The position numbers and the translations under genes are program-made. DNA of 64,000 nt, from NCBI RefSeq assembly GCF_030435705.1, contig NZ_CP129382.1:1922001-1986000 (forward strand). Direction: 5' to 3'. Below, piece after piece: positions 10,343 to 18,636 of the stretch. The notes below the pieces were generated by a model, which worked only from the letters and a program-made list of their open reading frames with translations, was not told where the DNA came from and ran no database searches. The first letter of the stretch is position 1; every line of letters begins with the position of its first letter. The DNA is from Rhizobium sp. SSA_523. GTDB taxonomy: Bacteria > Pseudomonadota > Alphaproteobacteria > Rhizobiales > Rhizobiaceae.

Positions 10343-10749
10343 GGCTAGTCCGCTATGTTCGGTGTCAATCACGGCCTCCGGGCCTTAGCCGGAAGACCAG
10401 GTGAGGCGCGGCTGATCCTTAGCAGGTGCAACGGCCAAGTCAACAAAAGGCACCGCAAGCAGAGCCGCGACCACAGTCGCAATCGTGGTCGCAACCTTGG
10501 CAGGAACCTAGGCAGACCCGGGGCCCTGGCCAGACGAGGCTCCGGACCAGAGCCATGGCGAGGGGTCTGGACAAGGCCCGGTTGCGTCGCCGCCTGATCC
10601 AGTCGCCGAACGCGATCCACAGTTAGCGCGCCGGGCAGCAGCCTCACTTTATTGACCACCTGCAGTCCCCCGCATAGGGTGACCGGCAGACATGGCAGGC
10701 GGTGTTGCGCGATTCGCGACATGCCTGTCCGCAACCGAATACCAGCGGG
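10343..10749. other. 407-bp divergent intergenic region between tkt and the DUF4164 gene
   Basis: No gene recognised. The region should hold both promoters. It contains imperfect repetition (CCACAGTCGCAATCGTGGTC, which is partly palindromic, around 10470-10490), but no motif that I can assign to a known regulator. Confidence 0.4.
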
Positions 10750-11022
10750 ATGCCGGTGGAAAAGACCATAGACGCAGCGATTCTGGAACTCAAGGCGGCC
10801 GTCAACGGCCTCGAAAGTGCTGTCGACGCCCGGATGGAGCGCCAGCGCGAAGCCAGCGATGTCGAGGGCGAGGTGCGCCGCGTTCACGCCGACAGGGCCC
10901 GCCTTGCCCAGGAACTCGACCAGTCGGAGTTCAGGGCCAACCGGCTGGAGGAAGTGAACCGGGAGGTTTCCCGGCGGCTGGTGACGGCGATGGAGACGAT
11001 CCGCGCCGTGCTCGACCGATAA
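10750..11022 (+). CDS. DUF4164 coiled-coil protein
   Basis: A 90-residue, highly charged protein predicted to be one long coiled coil (ELKAAVNGLESAVDARMERQ onward, heptads to the end). The composition and its place immediately before zapA match the DUF4164 family of Rhizobiales, which has no established function. The ATG at 10750 was chosen because it begins the conserved MPVEKTIDAAI segment. zapA starts 25 bp downstream, so the two genes are probably co-transcribed, and a role in cell division is a reasonable guess from context only. Confidence 0.75.
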   Translation: MPVEKTIDAAILELKAAVNGLESAVDARMERQREASDVEGEVRRVHADRARLAQELDQSEFRANRLEEVNREVSRRLVTAMETIRAVLDR

Positions 11023-11046
11023 TGCGTGGAAGGACAGGCTTGAGGC

Positions 11047-11424
11047 ATGGCGCAGGTGACGGTGACGATCGACGGCAAGGCCTATCGCATGGCCTGCGAA
11101 GAGGGTCAGGAAACCCATCTGGAAGAGCTGGCGGGCAGCTTTGACCGCTATGTGGGGCACCTGAAGAGCCAGTTCGGCGAGATCGGCGATCTGCGCGTCA
11201 CGGTCATGGCCGGCATCATGGTCATGGACGAGCTTTCCGAAACCAATCGCCGCCTTGCGGCGCTGGAGCGGGAGGTGGAGAGCCTGCGCGGCCTGCAGGA
11301 CGGCGCCGCCGCTGCGCAGCAGAAAAATCAGGCCGCCATGGTCGATGCACTGGGCGAGCTGACCGCCCGTCTGACCGGGATCACCGCCAAGTTGAACGCC
11401 CGTTCGCAGACGCCCGCAAACTAG
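11047..11424 (+). CDS. zapA: cell division protein ZapA
   Basis: 125-residue cytoplasmic protein of the ZapA family, which binds FtsZ and promotes bundling of Z-ring filaments. The N-terminal globular domain starts AQVTVTIDGKAYRMACEEGQ and contains the characteristic LEELAGSFDRYV helix. The C-terminal half is a coiled coil (ALEREVESLRGLQ) that mediates tetramerisation in characterised members. It is preceded by the DUF4164 gene and followed by a probable 6S RNA; zapA-6S-fthC is a classic proteobacterial order. Confidence 0.9.
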   Translation: MAQVTVTIDGKAYRMACEEGQETHLEELAGSFDRYVGHLKSQFGEIGDLRVTVMAGIMVMDELSETNRRLAALEREVESLRGLQDGAAAAQQKNQAAMVDALGELTARLTGITAKLNARSQTPAN

Positions 11425-11684
11425 GCTCTGTTGTCATTCAGGGCTTAGAACTGGTTTGCGGGAACCGGCTTGGTTTCAGGAGCGAAGGCGCAGGAAGGGC
11501 CGCCCCCCTTCCAAGGCGTCCGGATGCCAAACAGGGCCATTTGCCGATAGATCCCGCGGCCGCATCCGGAACCTGATTGAGGTTTGACCCCAGCCCGGCG
11601 CGACCTGAACCCTTGCAGATCGTCACGGCTTGCGAAATGCATGTGCTTGCCTCTGGCGCAGGCGATGCGGATCACCTATATTCC

Positions 11685-11822
11685 GATTGCGGTCTGCGCT
11701 TCCCGACAGGAACCACAATCCCTGGGGCCATACTCGATCCAAAGGGAGCTGTCCCTGACCAGGCCCGTGGGCTTGGACATATGGCGCCCACCTACGTTTG
11801 TAGGCACCCAGGATCGTAAATC
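11685..11822 (+). ncRNA. ssrS: probable 6S RNA
   Basis: Downstream of zapA. The sequence folds as one long interrupted rod. A terminal stem pairs GATTGCGGTC (11685-11694) with GGATCGTAAATC (11811-11822). Further in, TGGGGCCATA pairs with TATGGCGCCCA, and ATCCAA with TTGGAC. The apex holds AGGGA-GCTG-TCCCT, and a small CCTAC/GTAGG hairpin lies on the 3' side. A -10-like CTATAT (11676-11681) is placed to start transcription near 11685. 6S RNA binds the housekeeping RNA polymerase holoenzyme and mimics an open promoter. The ends are approximate. A covariance-model search would be decisive. Confidence 0.7.
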
Positions 11823-12060
11823 TCCATCGGTCGCCGTGGATCGCACCTCTTCTACCCTGAGACCTGCTCAGGCCTGGGCCGGGAAATCCCTGGCCTCTTC
11901 TCCTTTTGCCCCTCCCTCTCCTGGCCACTCGCTTCTGGCCACTCGCCGCTGGCCCGGTCCGACGGCTCTTTCCGGCCTGCACTCGTCAGGCTTGCCGGTG
12001 TTTCTCTTGACATCGCAGCGGCGCGACCCAATTTCCGGTCGGGGTCCGGGTTCAACATTC

Positions 12061-13560
12061 ATGCCGTTTTCAAATACAAGATTTGCCCGCTCGTCGCTTC
12101 TCATGCTTCTCGTGGGGGCTGCCGTTCTGAGCGCTATCGTCGTCTCTTCCGTCATTCTGGCGCGCACGACGCAGAGCTATTTCGGCGAGGTGGTGCGGTT
12201 GCGCGAACTCCGCGCCGCGTCTTCGGACATGATGCTGTACCTGCGCGCCGCCGAATCCGGCCAGCGCGGCTATCTTCTGACGCGCGACCGGGCCTTTCTC
12301 GACCCCTATACCGCCGCCGCAGGAGGCATGCAGAAGCAGCGCGAGCGCCTGCAGGATGCCTATGCGCAACAGACGGCGGTGAGCTTTCCCATCGATCAGT
12401 TGAACACGCTTCTCGACAGCAAGCTTGCCGAACTGCGCGAGACCGTCGCCATGGCGGAACGCGGCGAATTCGCCCAGGCGGTCGCGATCGTCAGCGCCTC
12501 CAGCGGCCGCGAGATCATGGACGATATCAGCACGCTGCTGGTGACGATGATCCGCGACCTCGACGCAAGGCTGAATATTGGCGTCCAGGATCTGCGCGAC
12601 ACGGCCGGTGCGCTGCAATGGTTCACGATCGGCGGCGGCCTCGTCATCCTGATCGTCGTCGGCGGCGCGATCCTGATCGTCGCCCAGCATGTGAAGGCGC
12701 TGTTTGCCGCCCATCACGAGGTGGAGGAGCTGAATGCCAGCCTCGAAGAGCGGGTCAACGAGCGGACCGACGACCTGATCCAGGCCAATCGTGAGATCCA
12801 GCGCTATGCCTATATCGTCAGCCACGATCTGCGCGCGCCGCTGGTCAATATCATGGGCTTCACCAGCGAATTGGAGCAGACGCTGAAATCGATCAGCGCC
12901 TATGTGCTTGCCGATGACCGCAACCCCACCGAGGATCAGATCCGCGAGGCGCGTCTTGCCGTGGAGGAGGACCTGCCGGAGGCGATCTCCTTCATCCGCT
13001 CCTCGACCAAGAAGATGGATGGGCTGATCAACGCGATTTTGAAGATCTCCCGGGATGGCCGGCGGGAACTGAAGCCCGAGCGGATCGATCTTCAGAACCT
13101 GCTGGAAACGACCGCCGCCAGCATCAACCATCAGGTGAGCGAAGCCGGCGGCGAAGTGTCGATTTCCGTCGCCGCCGCCCGCTCGCTCGTCACCGACCGG
13201 TTTTCGCTGGAGCAGATCTTCGGCAACCTGTTCGACAATGCCGTCAAGTACAAGCATCCCGACCGCCCGCTGACGCTCTCGGTGCGCGCCCAGATGTCCG
13301 GGCGCAGGGCGCTGCGCATCGAGGTGGCCGATAATGGCCGCGGCATAGCGCCTGAGGATCACGAGCGGATCTTCGAGCTCTTCCGCCGGTCCGGCAAGCA
13401 GGACAGTCCCGGCGAAGGCATAGGACTTGCGCATGTTCGCTCATTAGCAAGAAATTTAGGAGGCGAGATTACCGTCACCTCCACCCTTGGCGGCGGCTCC
13501 ACCTTCATCATTCGCCTGCCGATGGACCTTTCCCAGTATGTCAGGAGTAACGGGGCATGA
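12061..13560 (+). CDS. membrane sensor histidine kinase with CHASE3-like domain
   Basis: 499 residues starting at MPFSNTRFARSS. A transmembrane helix at ~13-33, a periplasmic helical domain (~38-185, CHASE3-like, with AAESGQRGYLLTRD), and a second helix at ~188-208. Then a short coiled coil, a HisKA dimerisation domain with phospho-acceptor His255 in YIVSHDLRAPL, and an HATPase domain with N-box NLFDNAVKYK and GRGIAPEDHERIFE. The stop codon overlaps the start of the next response regulator (ATGA), so they form one unit. CHASE3 ligands are unknown. A long open frame upstream covers the 6S RNA and is not part of the gene. Confidence 0.85.
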   Translation: MPFSNTRFARSSLLMLLVGAAVLSAIVVSSVILARTTQSYFGEVVRLRELRAASSDMMLYLRAAESGQRGYLLTRDRAFLDPYTAAAGGMQKQRERLQDAYAQQTAVSFPIDQLNTLLDSKLAELRETVAMAERGEFAQAVAIVSASSGREIMDDISTLLVTMIRDLDARLNIGVQDLRDTAGALQWFTIGGGLVILIVVGGAILIVAQHVKALFAAHHEVEELNASLEERVNERTDDLIQANREIQRYAYIVSHDLRAPLVNIMGFTSELEQTLKSISAYVLADDRNPTEDQIREARLAVEEDLPEAISFIRSSTKKMDGLINAILKISRDGRRELKPERIDLQNLLETTAASINHQVSEAGGEVSISVAAARSLVTDRFSLEQIFGNLFDNAVKYKHPDRPLTLSVRAQMSGRRALRIEVADNGRGIAPEDHERIFELFRRSGKQDSPGEGIGLAHVRSLARNLGGEITVTSTLGGGSTFIIRLPMDLSQYVRSNGA

Positions 13561-13994
13561 AAGCAGCAGGTCGCGAAGTCACGATCGTGATGGTTGAGGA
13601 TGATGAGGGCCATGCCCGGCTGATCGAAAAGAACGTCCGGCGCGCCGGCGTCAACAATGAGATCGTTCCCTTCACCAATGGCAATGATGCGCTGGACTAC
13701 ATTCTTGGCGCCGATCGCAGCGGCGACACGATCCAGAACCGCTACATGCTGATCCTGCTCGATCTCAACCTGCCGGACATGTCGGGCATCGACATTCTGG
13801 AAAAGGTGAAGTCCAACCCGCATTCCAAGCGCCTGCCGGTGGTCATCCTCACCACAACCGATGACGAGCGGGAAATCCAGCGCTGCTATGATCTCGGCGC
13901 CAATGTCTATATCACCAAGCCGGTGGATTACGACAGCTTCGCCAATGCCATCCGGCAGCTGGGACTGTTCTTCTCCGTCATGCAGATTCCCTGA
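13557..13994 (+). CDS. single-domain response regulator, Rcp1/CheY-like
   Basis: 145 residues, a receiver domain only. It has the acidic pair in VMVEDDEGHA, phospho-acceptor Asp69 in LLDLNLPDMSG, a Thr switch in VILTTT, and the conserved Lys in ITKPVD. No output domain, so it must act through protein contact, as Rcp1 does for phytochrome kinases. It overlaps the upstream sensor kinase by 4 bp and is almost certainly its cognate partner. The next gene starts about 10 bp downstream and could be the next relay member. Confidence 0.9.
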   Translation: MKAAGREVTIVMVEDDEGHARLIEKNVRRAGVNNEIVPFTNGNDALDYILGADRSGDTIQNRYMLILLDLNLPDMSGIDILEKVKSNPHSKRLPVVILTTTDDEREIQRCYDLGANVYITKPVDYDSFANAIRQLGLFFSVMQIP

Positions 13995-14003
13995 GGGCCC
14001 ATT

Positions 14004-15047
14004 TTGCCGATGCCGCAGACGATCCTCTATGTCGATGACGATGTTGCGCTGGGGCGTTTGGCCCAGCGGTCGCTCGGCCGCCTCGGCTATGTCGTGGAGC
14101 ATGTGACGGATGGCGAGAGCTGTCTCCAGGCCCTCGACAAGGGCCGGTACGACGCGATCGTCCTCGATCATTATCTGAAGGCGGAGACGGGCCTCGACAT
14201 CCTGCGGCAGTTCAGCGACCGCGACTGTCGCATCCCCACCATCTATGTGACCGGATCCTCCGAGGCGACGATTGCCGTCGATGCGCTGAAAAACGGCGCC
14301 TCCGACTATGTGATCAAGACGGTGGGCGAGGAATTCTGGTCGCTGATGGAAAACGCGCTGCGGCAGGCGATCGCCACGGCCGAACTGCGGCGCGAGAAGG
14401 AGCGGGCCGACCAGGAAATCCGGCTGGGCAAGGAACGCGCCGAGGTTTTGCTGGCGGAGGTCAACCACCGCGTCGCCAATAGTCTTGCCCTGGTGGCCGC
14501 CCTGATCCGCCTGCAGGTCACCAATAGCCGCGACGAATCCGTGCGCGAGGCGCTGTCCGAAACGCAGGCGCGCATCACCGCGATCGCCGGCATGCATCGC
14601 AGCCTCTACACGTCCGACGATGTGCGCCATGTCGAAATGGACAAATATCTCGAGACGCTGGTGCAGGAAGTGCAGCGCTCGGTGAACATGCAGGATCAGG
14701 GTCCGACGATCCGCCTCGAGGCGGAGTCCGTATCGCTGACCTCGGACCGTGCAGTCTCCGTCGGCATGATCGTCACCGAACTTCTGACCAATGCGATCAA
14801 ATATGCCTATCCGCTCGGCCAGGAGGGCGAGGTGCGGGTGATCCTGCGCCGGCCCGATGCGCAGACGGCGATACTCCTGGTCGAAGACGACGGGATAGGC
14901 CTTGCCGGAGCGGATGCCGAGCCCAAGGGAACCGGCCTTGGCAGCCGCATCATCCGCTCCATGGCCGCCACCCTCGGCTCGACCATCGAATACACGCCGG
15001 GCTTACCCGGTACGCGGGCCGAATTGACGCTCTCGCTGGAGACATGA
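14004..15047 (+). CDS. response regulator-histidine kinase fusion, HWE/HisKA_2 type
   Basis: About 347 residues: an N-terminal receiver (ILYVDDDVALG; phospho-Asp near residue 55 in AIVLDHYLKAETG), a short linker, then a HisKA_2-type dimerisation domain with the phospho-His in EVNHRVANSLALV, and an HATPase domain (ELLTNAIKYAYP). There is no membrane segment or PAS domain, so input must come through the receiver. The start is TTG at 14004, with GAGGG 6 nt upstream, or ATG at 14010. HisKA_2 kinases often feed the PhyR/EcfG general stress response in alphaproteobacteria. That link is inference here. Confidence 0.85.
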   Translation: MPMPQTILYVDDDVALGRLAQRSLGRLGYVVEHVTDGESCLQALDKGRYDAIVLDHYLKAETGLDILRQFSDRDCRIPTIYVTGSSEATIAVDALKNGASDYVIKTVGEEFWSLMENALRQAIATAELRREKERADQEIRLGKERAEVLLAEVNHRVANSLALVAALIRLQVTNSRDESVREALSETQARITAIAGMHRSLYTSDDVRHVEMDKYLETLVQEVQRSVNMQDQGPTIRLEAESVSLTSDRAVSVGMIVTELLTNAIKYAYPLGQEGEVRVILRRPDAQTAILLVEDDGIGLAGADAEPKGTGLGSRIIRSMAATLGSTIEYTPGLPGTRAELTLSLET

Positions 15048-15252
15048 CGCTGTCGCATGTTTCCCGAGGCTCCCGCTTCATTCCTCACGCGCTTTGCTGA
15101 TAACCGGCGCCGAAAGACCGGCTCTTCCCCCGCCATGCGCGTGAGCGCGATTGCATTGCGCCGAGCGCACCGGTAGTATCGGCGCGAACGTCAGCCTCGC
15201 CTGCGGCCGCAAGACAATGCAGCCGCGACGGTTTCAAAGGCAGGATCGGCCG

Positions 15253-16611
15253 ATGGTCGTGCAGGATCCGGGATTGCGGGCATGTCTTCTGCGCCCGCCC
15301 TTGACGGTAACCGATGAGCGCGTTTTGTTAACCGAAATTTTCATTGTCGTCTTTCTCACCCTTCTCAACGGCGTCCTGGCCATGTCCGAGCTGGCCGTCG
15401 TCTCCTCCCGCACCGTGCGCCTGAAAATCCTTGCCGATGAAGGCAATAGCGGCGCGGCACTGGCCATGCGCCTGGCCGAGGATCCGGGCCGCTTCCTCTC
15501 CACGGTACAGATCGGCATCACGCTTGTGGGCGTTCTCTCGGGCGCCTTCTCCGGCGCCACGCTCGGCGCCCGCCTCTCCTCCTGGCTGATGCAGCAGGGC
15601 CTGTCGGAAAGCCTCTCCGACGGGCTGGGCGTGGGCTCCGTCGTCGTCGCCATCACCTATCTCTCCCTCATCGTCGGCGAACTCGTGCCCAAGCAGATCG
15701 CGCTGCGCGCCCCGGAAGCGGTGGCCGCCAAGGTGGCGCCCGCCATGCTGCTTCTGTCCAAGCTCGCTTTGCCGCTGGTCTGGCTGCTGAATGCCTCGGG
15801 CAGTGCGGTTCTGGCCATGCTCGGCCAGAAGGGCGAGACCGAGGAGCGGATGACCGATCAGGAGATCCGCAATGTTCTGGCGGAGGCGCAAAGTGCCGGC
15901 GTCATCGAGACCGAAGAATCCGCCATGATTTCCGGCGTGATGCGGCTCGCCGACCGGACCGCCCGCGGCCTCATGACGCCGCGGCGCGACGTGGAGGTCA
16001 TCGACCTGGAAGACGATGGCGCGGAGATCCGCGACCAGTTGCGGCAGACGCACCGGTCCCGCCTGCCGGTGCGCAATGGCGCGTCCGACGAAATCGTCGG
16101 CGTCCTCTTCGTCAAGGATGCCTATGAAGCCTTGAGCCGCGGCGAGGATCTGGACATTCGCAGTTTCATGCGCGAGGCGCCGGTGGTGTCCGATCTGACC
16201 GGCGCATTGGACGTGATCCAGGCGCTGCGCAAGTCGCCGGGCCAGATGGTGCTGGTCTATGACGAATACGGCCATTTCGAAGGCATCATCACCTCCGGCG
16301 ATATCCTGGAGGCGATCACCGGCGTGTTCCAGGAGGACGAGGTGGAGGAGCCGCCGATCGTGCGCCGGGCCGATGGGTCCTTCCTGGTGGCGGGCTGGAT
16401 GCCGGTCGACGAATTCGCCCACCAGATGGGGTTCAACATGAACCCCGACCCGGATTATGAAACCGTGGCCGGCTTCGTGCTGGACGAATTGAAGCACCTT
16501 CCGGAACTCGGCGAGCGCTTTACCTGGAACGGCTGGTCCTTCGAGGTGATCGATCTCGATGGCCGCAGGATCGACAAGCTTCTCGTCGAAAAGCTTGTCG
16601 AGCCTGCATGA
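15253..16611 (+). CDS. CNNM/CorC (hemolysin C) family membrane protein
   Basis: Inner-membrane protein of the HlyC/CorC group. An N-terminal DUF21/CNNM transmembrane domain (TEIFIVVFLTLLNGVLAMSE, about 4 helices) is followed by a tandem CBS pair (residues ~220-340, TARGLMTPRRDVEVIDL and EYGHFEGIITSGDILEAITG) and a CorC_HlyC C-terminal domain. Relatives are implicated in Mg2+/Co2+ efflux or membrane repair; no haemolytic activity is implied. The start is uncertain: ATG 15253 is used (AGGA 8 nt upstream), but a later TTG just before LLTEIFIVV is possible. It overlaps the next gene by 4 bp. Confidence 0.85.
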   Translation: MVVQDPGLRACLLRPPLTVTDERVLLTEIFIVVFLTLLNGVLAMSELAVVSSRTVRLKILADEGNSGAALAMRLAEDPGRFLSTVQIGITLVGVLSGAFSGATLGARLSSWLMQQGLSESLSDGLGVGSVVVAITYLSLIVGELVPKQIALRAPEAVAAKVAPAMLLLSKLALPLVWLLNASGSAVLAMLGQKGETEERMTDQEIRNVLAEAQSAGVIETEESAMISGVMRLADRTARGLMTPRRDVEVIDLEDDGAEIRDQLRQTHRSRLPVRNGASDEIVGVLFVKDAYEALSRGEDLDIRSFMREAPVVSDLTGALDVIQALRKSPGQMVLVYDEYGHFEGIITSGDILEAITGVFQEDEVEEPPIVRRADGSFLVAGWMPVDEFAHQMGFNMNPDPDYETVAGFVLDELKHLPELGERFTWNGWSFEVIDLDGRRIDKLLVEKLVEPA

Positions 16612-17189
16612 GCGACGTGTTGCGCGACAAGGCGATCCTGCGCGGCGAAAGGCTGGCCGCGCGTGATCGCCTGCCGCCAGACGCGCGCATCGAACTCAGC
16701 CTGAAGCTGTGCGAGCACGGCGCCGCGACCCTCGCGCTCGAGCCCGGCACGGTCGTGTCCGGCTTCATGCCCATCCGCTCGGAAGCCGATATCCGCCCTC
16801 TGCTGGCCACGCTGAAAGCGCGCGGCGCGCGCCTGTGCCTGCCGGTGATCATCGACCGGCAGACCATCCTCTTTCGCGAGCTGGTGCAGGGCGCCCCCCT
16901 GGTTCCGATGGGCTTCGGCACCTTCGGTCCCGGTCCCGATGCGGCGGAACTCGACCCGGATCTGATGCTCGTTCCTCTTTCCGCCTTCGACGCGCAGGGC
17001 CACAGGATCGGCTATGGCGGCGGCTATTACGACCGCGCCATCGATCGCCTGCACAAAAAAGGGCTGTTTCCGCAGCTGATTGGCATTGCCTTTGATTGCC
17101 AGGAGGTGGCATCAGTTCCGATAGAAGCTCACGACGTCCGCCTGCAGGCCATCCTGACCGAAAGCGGGCTGAGACGGGTGGGCCTTTGA
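16608..17189 (+). CDS. 5-formyltetrahydrofolate cyclo-ligase
   Basis: 193 residues. It converts 5-formyl-THF to 5,10-methenyl-THF with ATP in the cytoplasm. The N-terminal basic segment LRDKAILRGERLAARDRLP, the substrate pocket region VSGFMPIRSEADIRPL, and the C-terminal signature GYGGGYYDRAIDRL are all present. The start ATG overlaps the stop of the CorC gene (ATGA), so translation is coupled. In many proteobacteria this gene (fthC/ygfA) follows zapA and 6S RNA directly; here about 4.8 kb of signalling and membrane genes lie between. Confidence 0.93.
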   Translation: MSDVLRDKAILRGERLAARDRLPPDARIELSLKLCEHGAATLALEPGTVVSGFMPIRSEADIRPLLATLKARGARLCLPVIIDRQTILFRELVQGAPLVPMGFGTFGPGPDAAELDPDLMLVPLSAFDAQGHRIGYGGGYYDRAIDRLHKKGLFPQLIGIAFDCQEVASVPIEAHDVRLQAILTESGLRRVGL

Positions 17190-17241
17190 TCGCAACGAAC
17201 CTGATCGCACATTGTTACCGCGAACTCTTGATTGGACTGGC

Positions 17242-18066
17242 ATGCGACTTCTCTTTCTCGGCGACATGGTAGGCAAGACGGGCCGGACGGCCGTCTGGGA
17301 TCGCCTGCCGGGCCTGATCTCCGACCTCCGTCTGGATTTCGTCATCGTCAACGGCGAAAACGCTGCGGGCGGCTTTGGCATAACCGAAGATATCTTCCTT
17401 GAAACCGTGAATGCCGGCGCCGATGTGGTGACCACCGGCAATCACGTCTGGGACCAGAAGGATGCGGTGGCCTTTGCCGGCCGGCACGACCAGTTCCTGC
17501 GGCCCGCCAATTACCCGGCCGGAACGCCCGGCCGCGGCTCCGGCCTGTTTTACGCCCGCAACGGAGCGCGCATCCTGGTGGCCAATATCATGGGCCGCGT
17601 CTTCATGCATCCGGAGCTGGACGATCCCTTCAAGAGCGCCGAATCCATTCTGGACGCCTGTCCGCTGAAGGAACAGGCCGATGCGATCATCTTCGATTTC
17701 CATGCCGAGGCAACAAGCGAGAAGCAGTGCTTCGGCCATTTCGTCGACGGCCGTGCCAGTTTCGTCGTGGGTACCCATACCCATGTCCCGACGGCCGATC
17801 ACCAGATCCTGAACGGCGGCACGGCCTATATGTCCGATGCGGGCATGTGCGGCGATTATGATAGCTCGCTGGGCATGGAAAAGGAGGAGCCGTTGAACCG
17901 CTTCATCTCGAAAATGCCGAAGGGCCGGTTCGAGGCCGCCTCCGGACCGGCGACCATCTGCGGCGTCGGCGTGGAGATCTCTGACTCGACCGGTCTCGCA
18001 GAAAAGATCGAGCCCTTGCGGATCGGCCCGAGACTGGCTGAAACCATTCCGTCTTTCTGGCGATGA
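17242..18066 (+). CDS. YmdB-family metallophosphoesterase (TIGR00282)
   Basis: 274 residues. A binuclear-metal calcineurin-like phosphoesterase fold: FLGDMVGKTGR carries the first Asp, VNGENAAGG and TTGNHVWDQ follow, and FDFHAEATSE and VVGTHTHVPTAD supply the metal-binding histidines. Bacillus YmdB hydrolyses 2',3'-cAMP; the substrate here is not known. The ATG at 17242 begins the conserved MRLLFLGDM; no strong ribosome binding site is seen. It follows the cyclo-ligase by 52 bp, and a DUF1192 gene follows by 11 bp. It probably belongs to the same transcript. Confidence 0.88.
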   Translation: MRLLFLGDMVGKTGRTAVWDRLPGLISDLRLDFVIVNGENAAGGFGITEDIFLETVNAGADVVTTGNHVWDQKDAVAFAGRHDQFLRPANYPAGTPGRGSGLFYARNGARILVANIMGRVFMHPELDDPFKSAESILDACPLKEQADAIIFDFHAEATSEKQCFGHFVDGRASFVVGTHTHVPTADHQILNGGTAYMSDAGMCGDYDSSLGMEKEEPLNRFISKMPKGRFEAASGPATICGVGVEISDSTGLAEKIEPLRIGPRLAETIPSFWR

Positions 18067-18077
18067 AGGAGACGACA

Positions 18078-18269
18078 ATGAGCTTTCTGGACGATGAAAA
18101 ACCGAAAAAGCAAAGCACCCATGAGATCGGTTCGGACCTCTCCGAACTGTCGGTGGAGGAGCTCGACAGGCGTATTTCGGCGCTGCAAGACGAGATTGTA
18201 CGCTTGCAGACGGAGCGCGCCGCCAAGGAGGCCGGACGCAAGGCGGCGGACGGCTTCTTCAAGCGGTAA
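18078..18269 (+). CDS. DUF1192 small protein
   Basis: 63 residues, acidic N-terminus then a predicted helix or coiled coil (LSELSVEELDRRISALQDEI) and a basic tail (GRKAADGFFKR). The architecture and the ELSVEELDRRI motif match the DUF1192 family of alphaproteobacteria; function unknown. The ATG at 18078 is chosen because AAGGAG (18066-18071) is placed 6 nt upstream. An earlier ATG at 18063 overlaps the previous stop and lacks a site. Confidence 0.8.
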   Translation: MSFLDDEKPKKQSTHEIGSDLSELSVEELDRRISALQDEIVRLQTERAAKEAGRKAADGFFKR

Positions 18270-18322
18270 ATCCCGTGAAGAATTGCGCATGGCAAGCGAA
18301 AACTATACTTGGCTCTTCTTTC

Positions 18323-18337
18323 TTAACCAGGCATTAA
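18323..18337. promoter_or_regulatory. perfect CtrA-type box TTAA-N7-TTAA
   Basis: TTAACCAGGCATTAA. Its first half (TTAACC, 18323-18328) is 17 bp from a -10-like GATAAT (18346-18351), the geometry expected for a promoter where CtrA overlaps the -35. This would fire rightward, with a start near 18358. Confidence 0.65.
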
Positions 18338-18357
18338 GCATTTTCGATAATGATGAT

Positions 18358-18458
18358 TGTGCTCGGTTCGTCCGGGCTCAGACGGTTTCTCCAGTCGGCG
18401 AATTGGTCTGATTTCTCCCTGTTTTACCTTGAGAGCCGCACCCGCGGCTCTTCTTTTT
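18358..18458 (+). ncRNA. candidate small RNA (~100 nt), CtrA-box promoter to terminator
   Basis: Inferred transcript between the promoter described at 18323-18351 and an intrinsic terminator (18432-18457). No open frame with a ribosome binding site lies inside. The alternative is that the terminator simply ends the DUF1192 transcript, which would then have a ~180-nt 3' UTR. Rhizobial cell-cycle sRNAs such as EcpR1 are of similar size, but I cannot compare sequences here. Confidence 0.4.
18432..18457 (+). terminator. rho-independent terminator
   Basis: Perfect 8-bp stem AGAGCCGC / GCGGCTCT with loop ACCC, then TCTTTTT. Oriented for plus-strand transcripts. Confidence 0.85.
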
Positions 18459-18501
18459 CCCAGCCAAATAATCGGCCCGGACCCCGTGTAAACTGTGGGA
18501 A

Positions 18502-18516
18502 TTAACCCTTCTTTAA
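18502..18516. promoter_or_regulatory. second perfect CtrA-type box, upstream of rcdA
   Basis: TTAACCCTTCTTTAA, i.e. TTAA-N7-TTAA, 121 bp before the rcdA start codon and just after the terminator. No good -10 was seen at the expected spacing, so whether it activates or represses is unclear. Confidence 0.65.
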
Positions 18517-18636
18517 GAATTGGCTTGCGGAAATCCGCTACTGGTATCATCTTCGAAGCACGAACGAAGGAAAGCGGAACCTTTTCGCCGCTCCTTCATT
18601 GCCTGTCCAAGTGGATGCGTTAGCAGGATTATCTCG

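Noticed and set aside
8126..10348. 740-codon open frame opposite tkt
   Set aside because: Antisense shadow of a well-conserved transketolase; no recognisable domain.
10369..11160. 263-codon minus-strand frame opposite DUF4164 and zapA
   Set aside because: The plus-strand genes have family matches. The minus frame's product is unlike any family and ends inside the tkt upstream region.
15151..15252. Extended N-terminus of the CorC-like protein
   Set aside because: The extra residues are basic and non-conserved, and the family begins at the first transmembrane helix; a later start was chosen.
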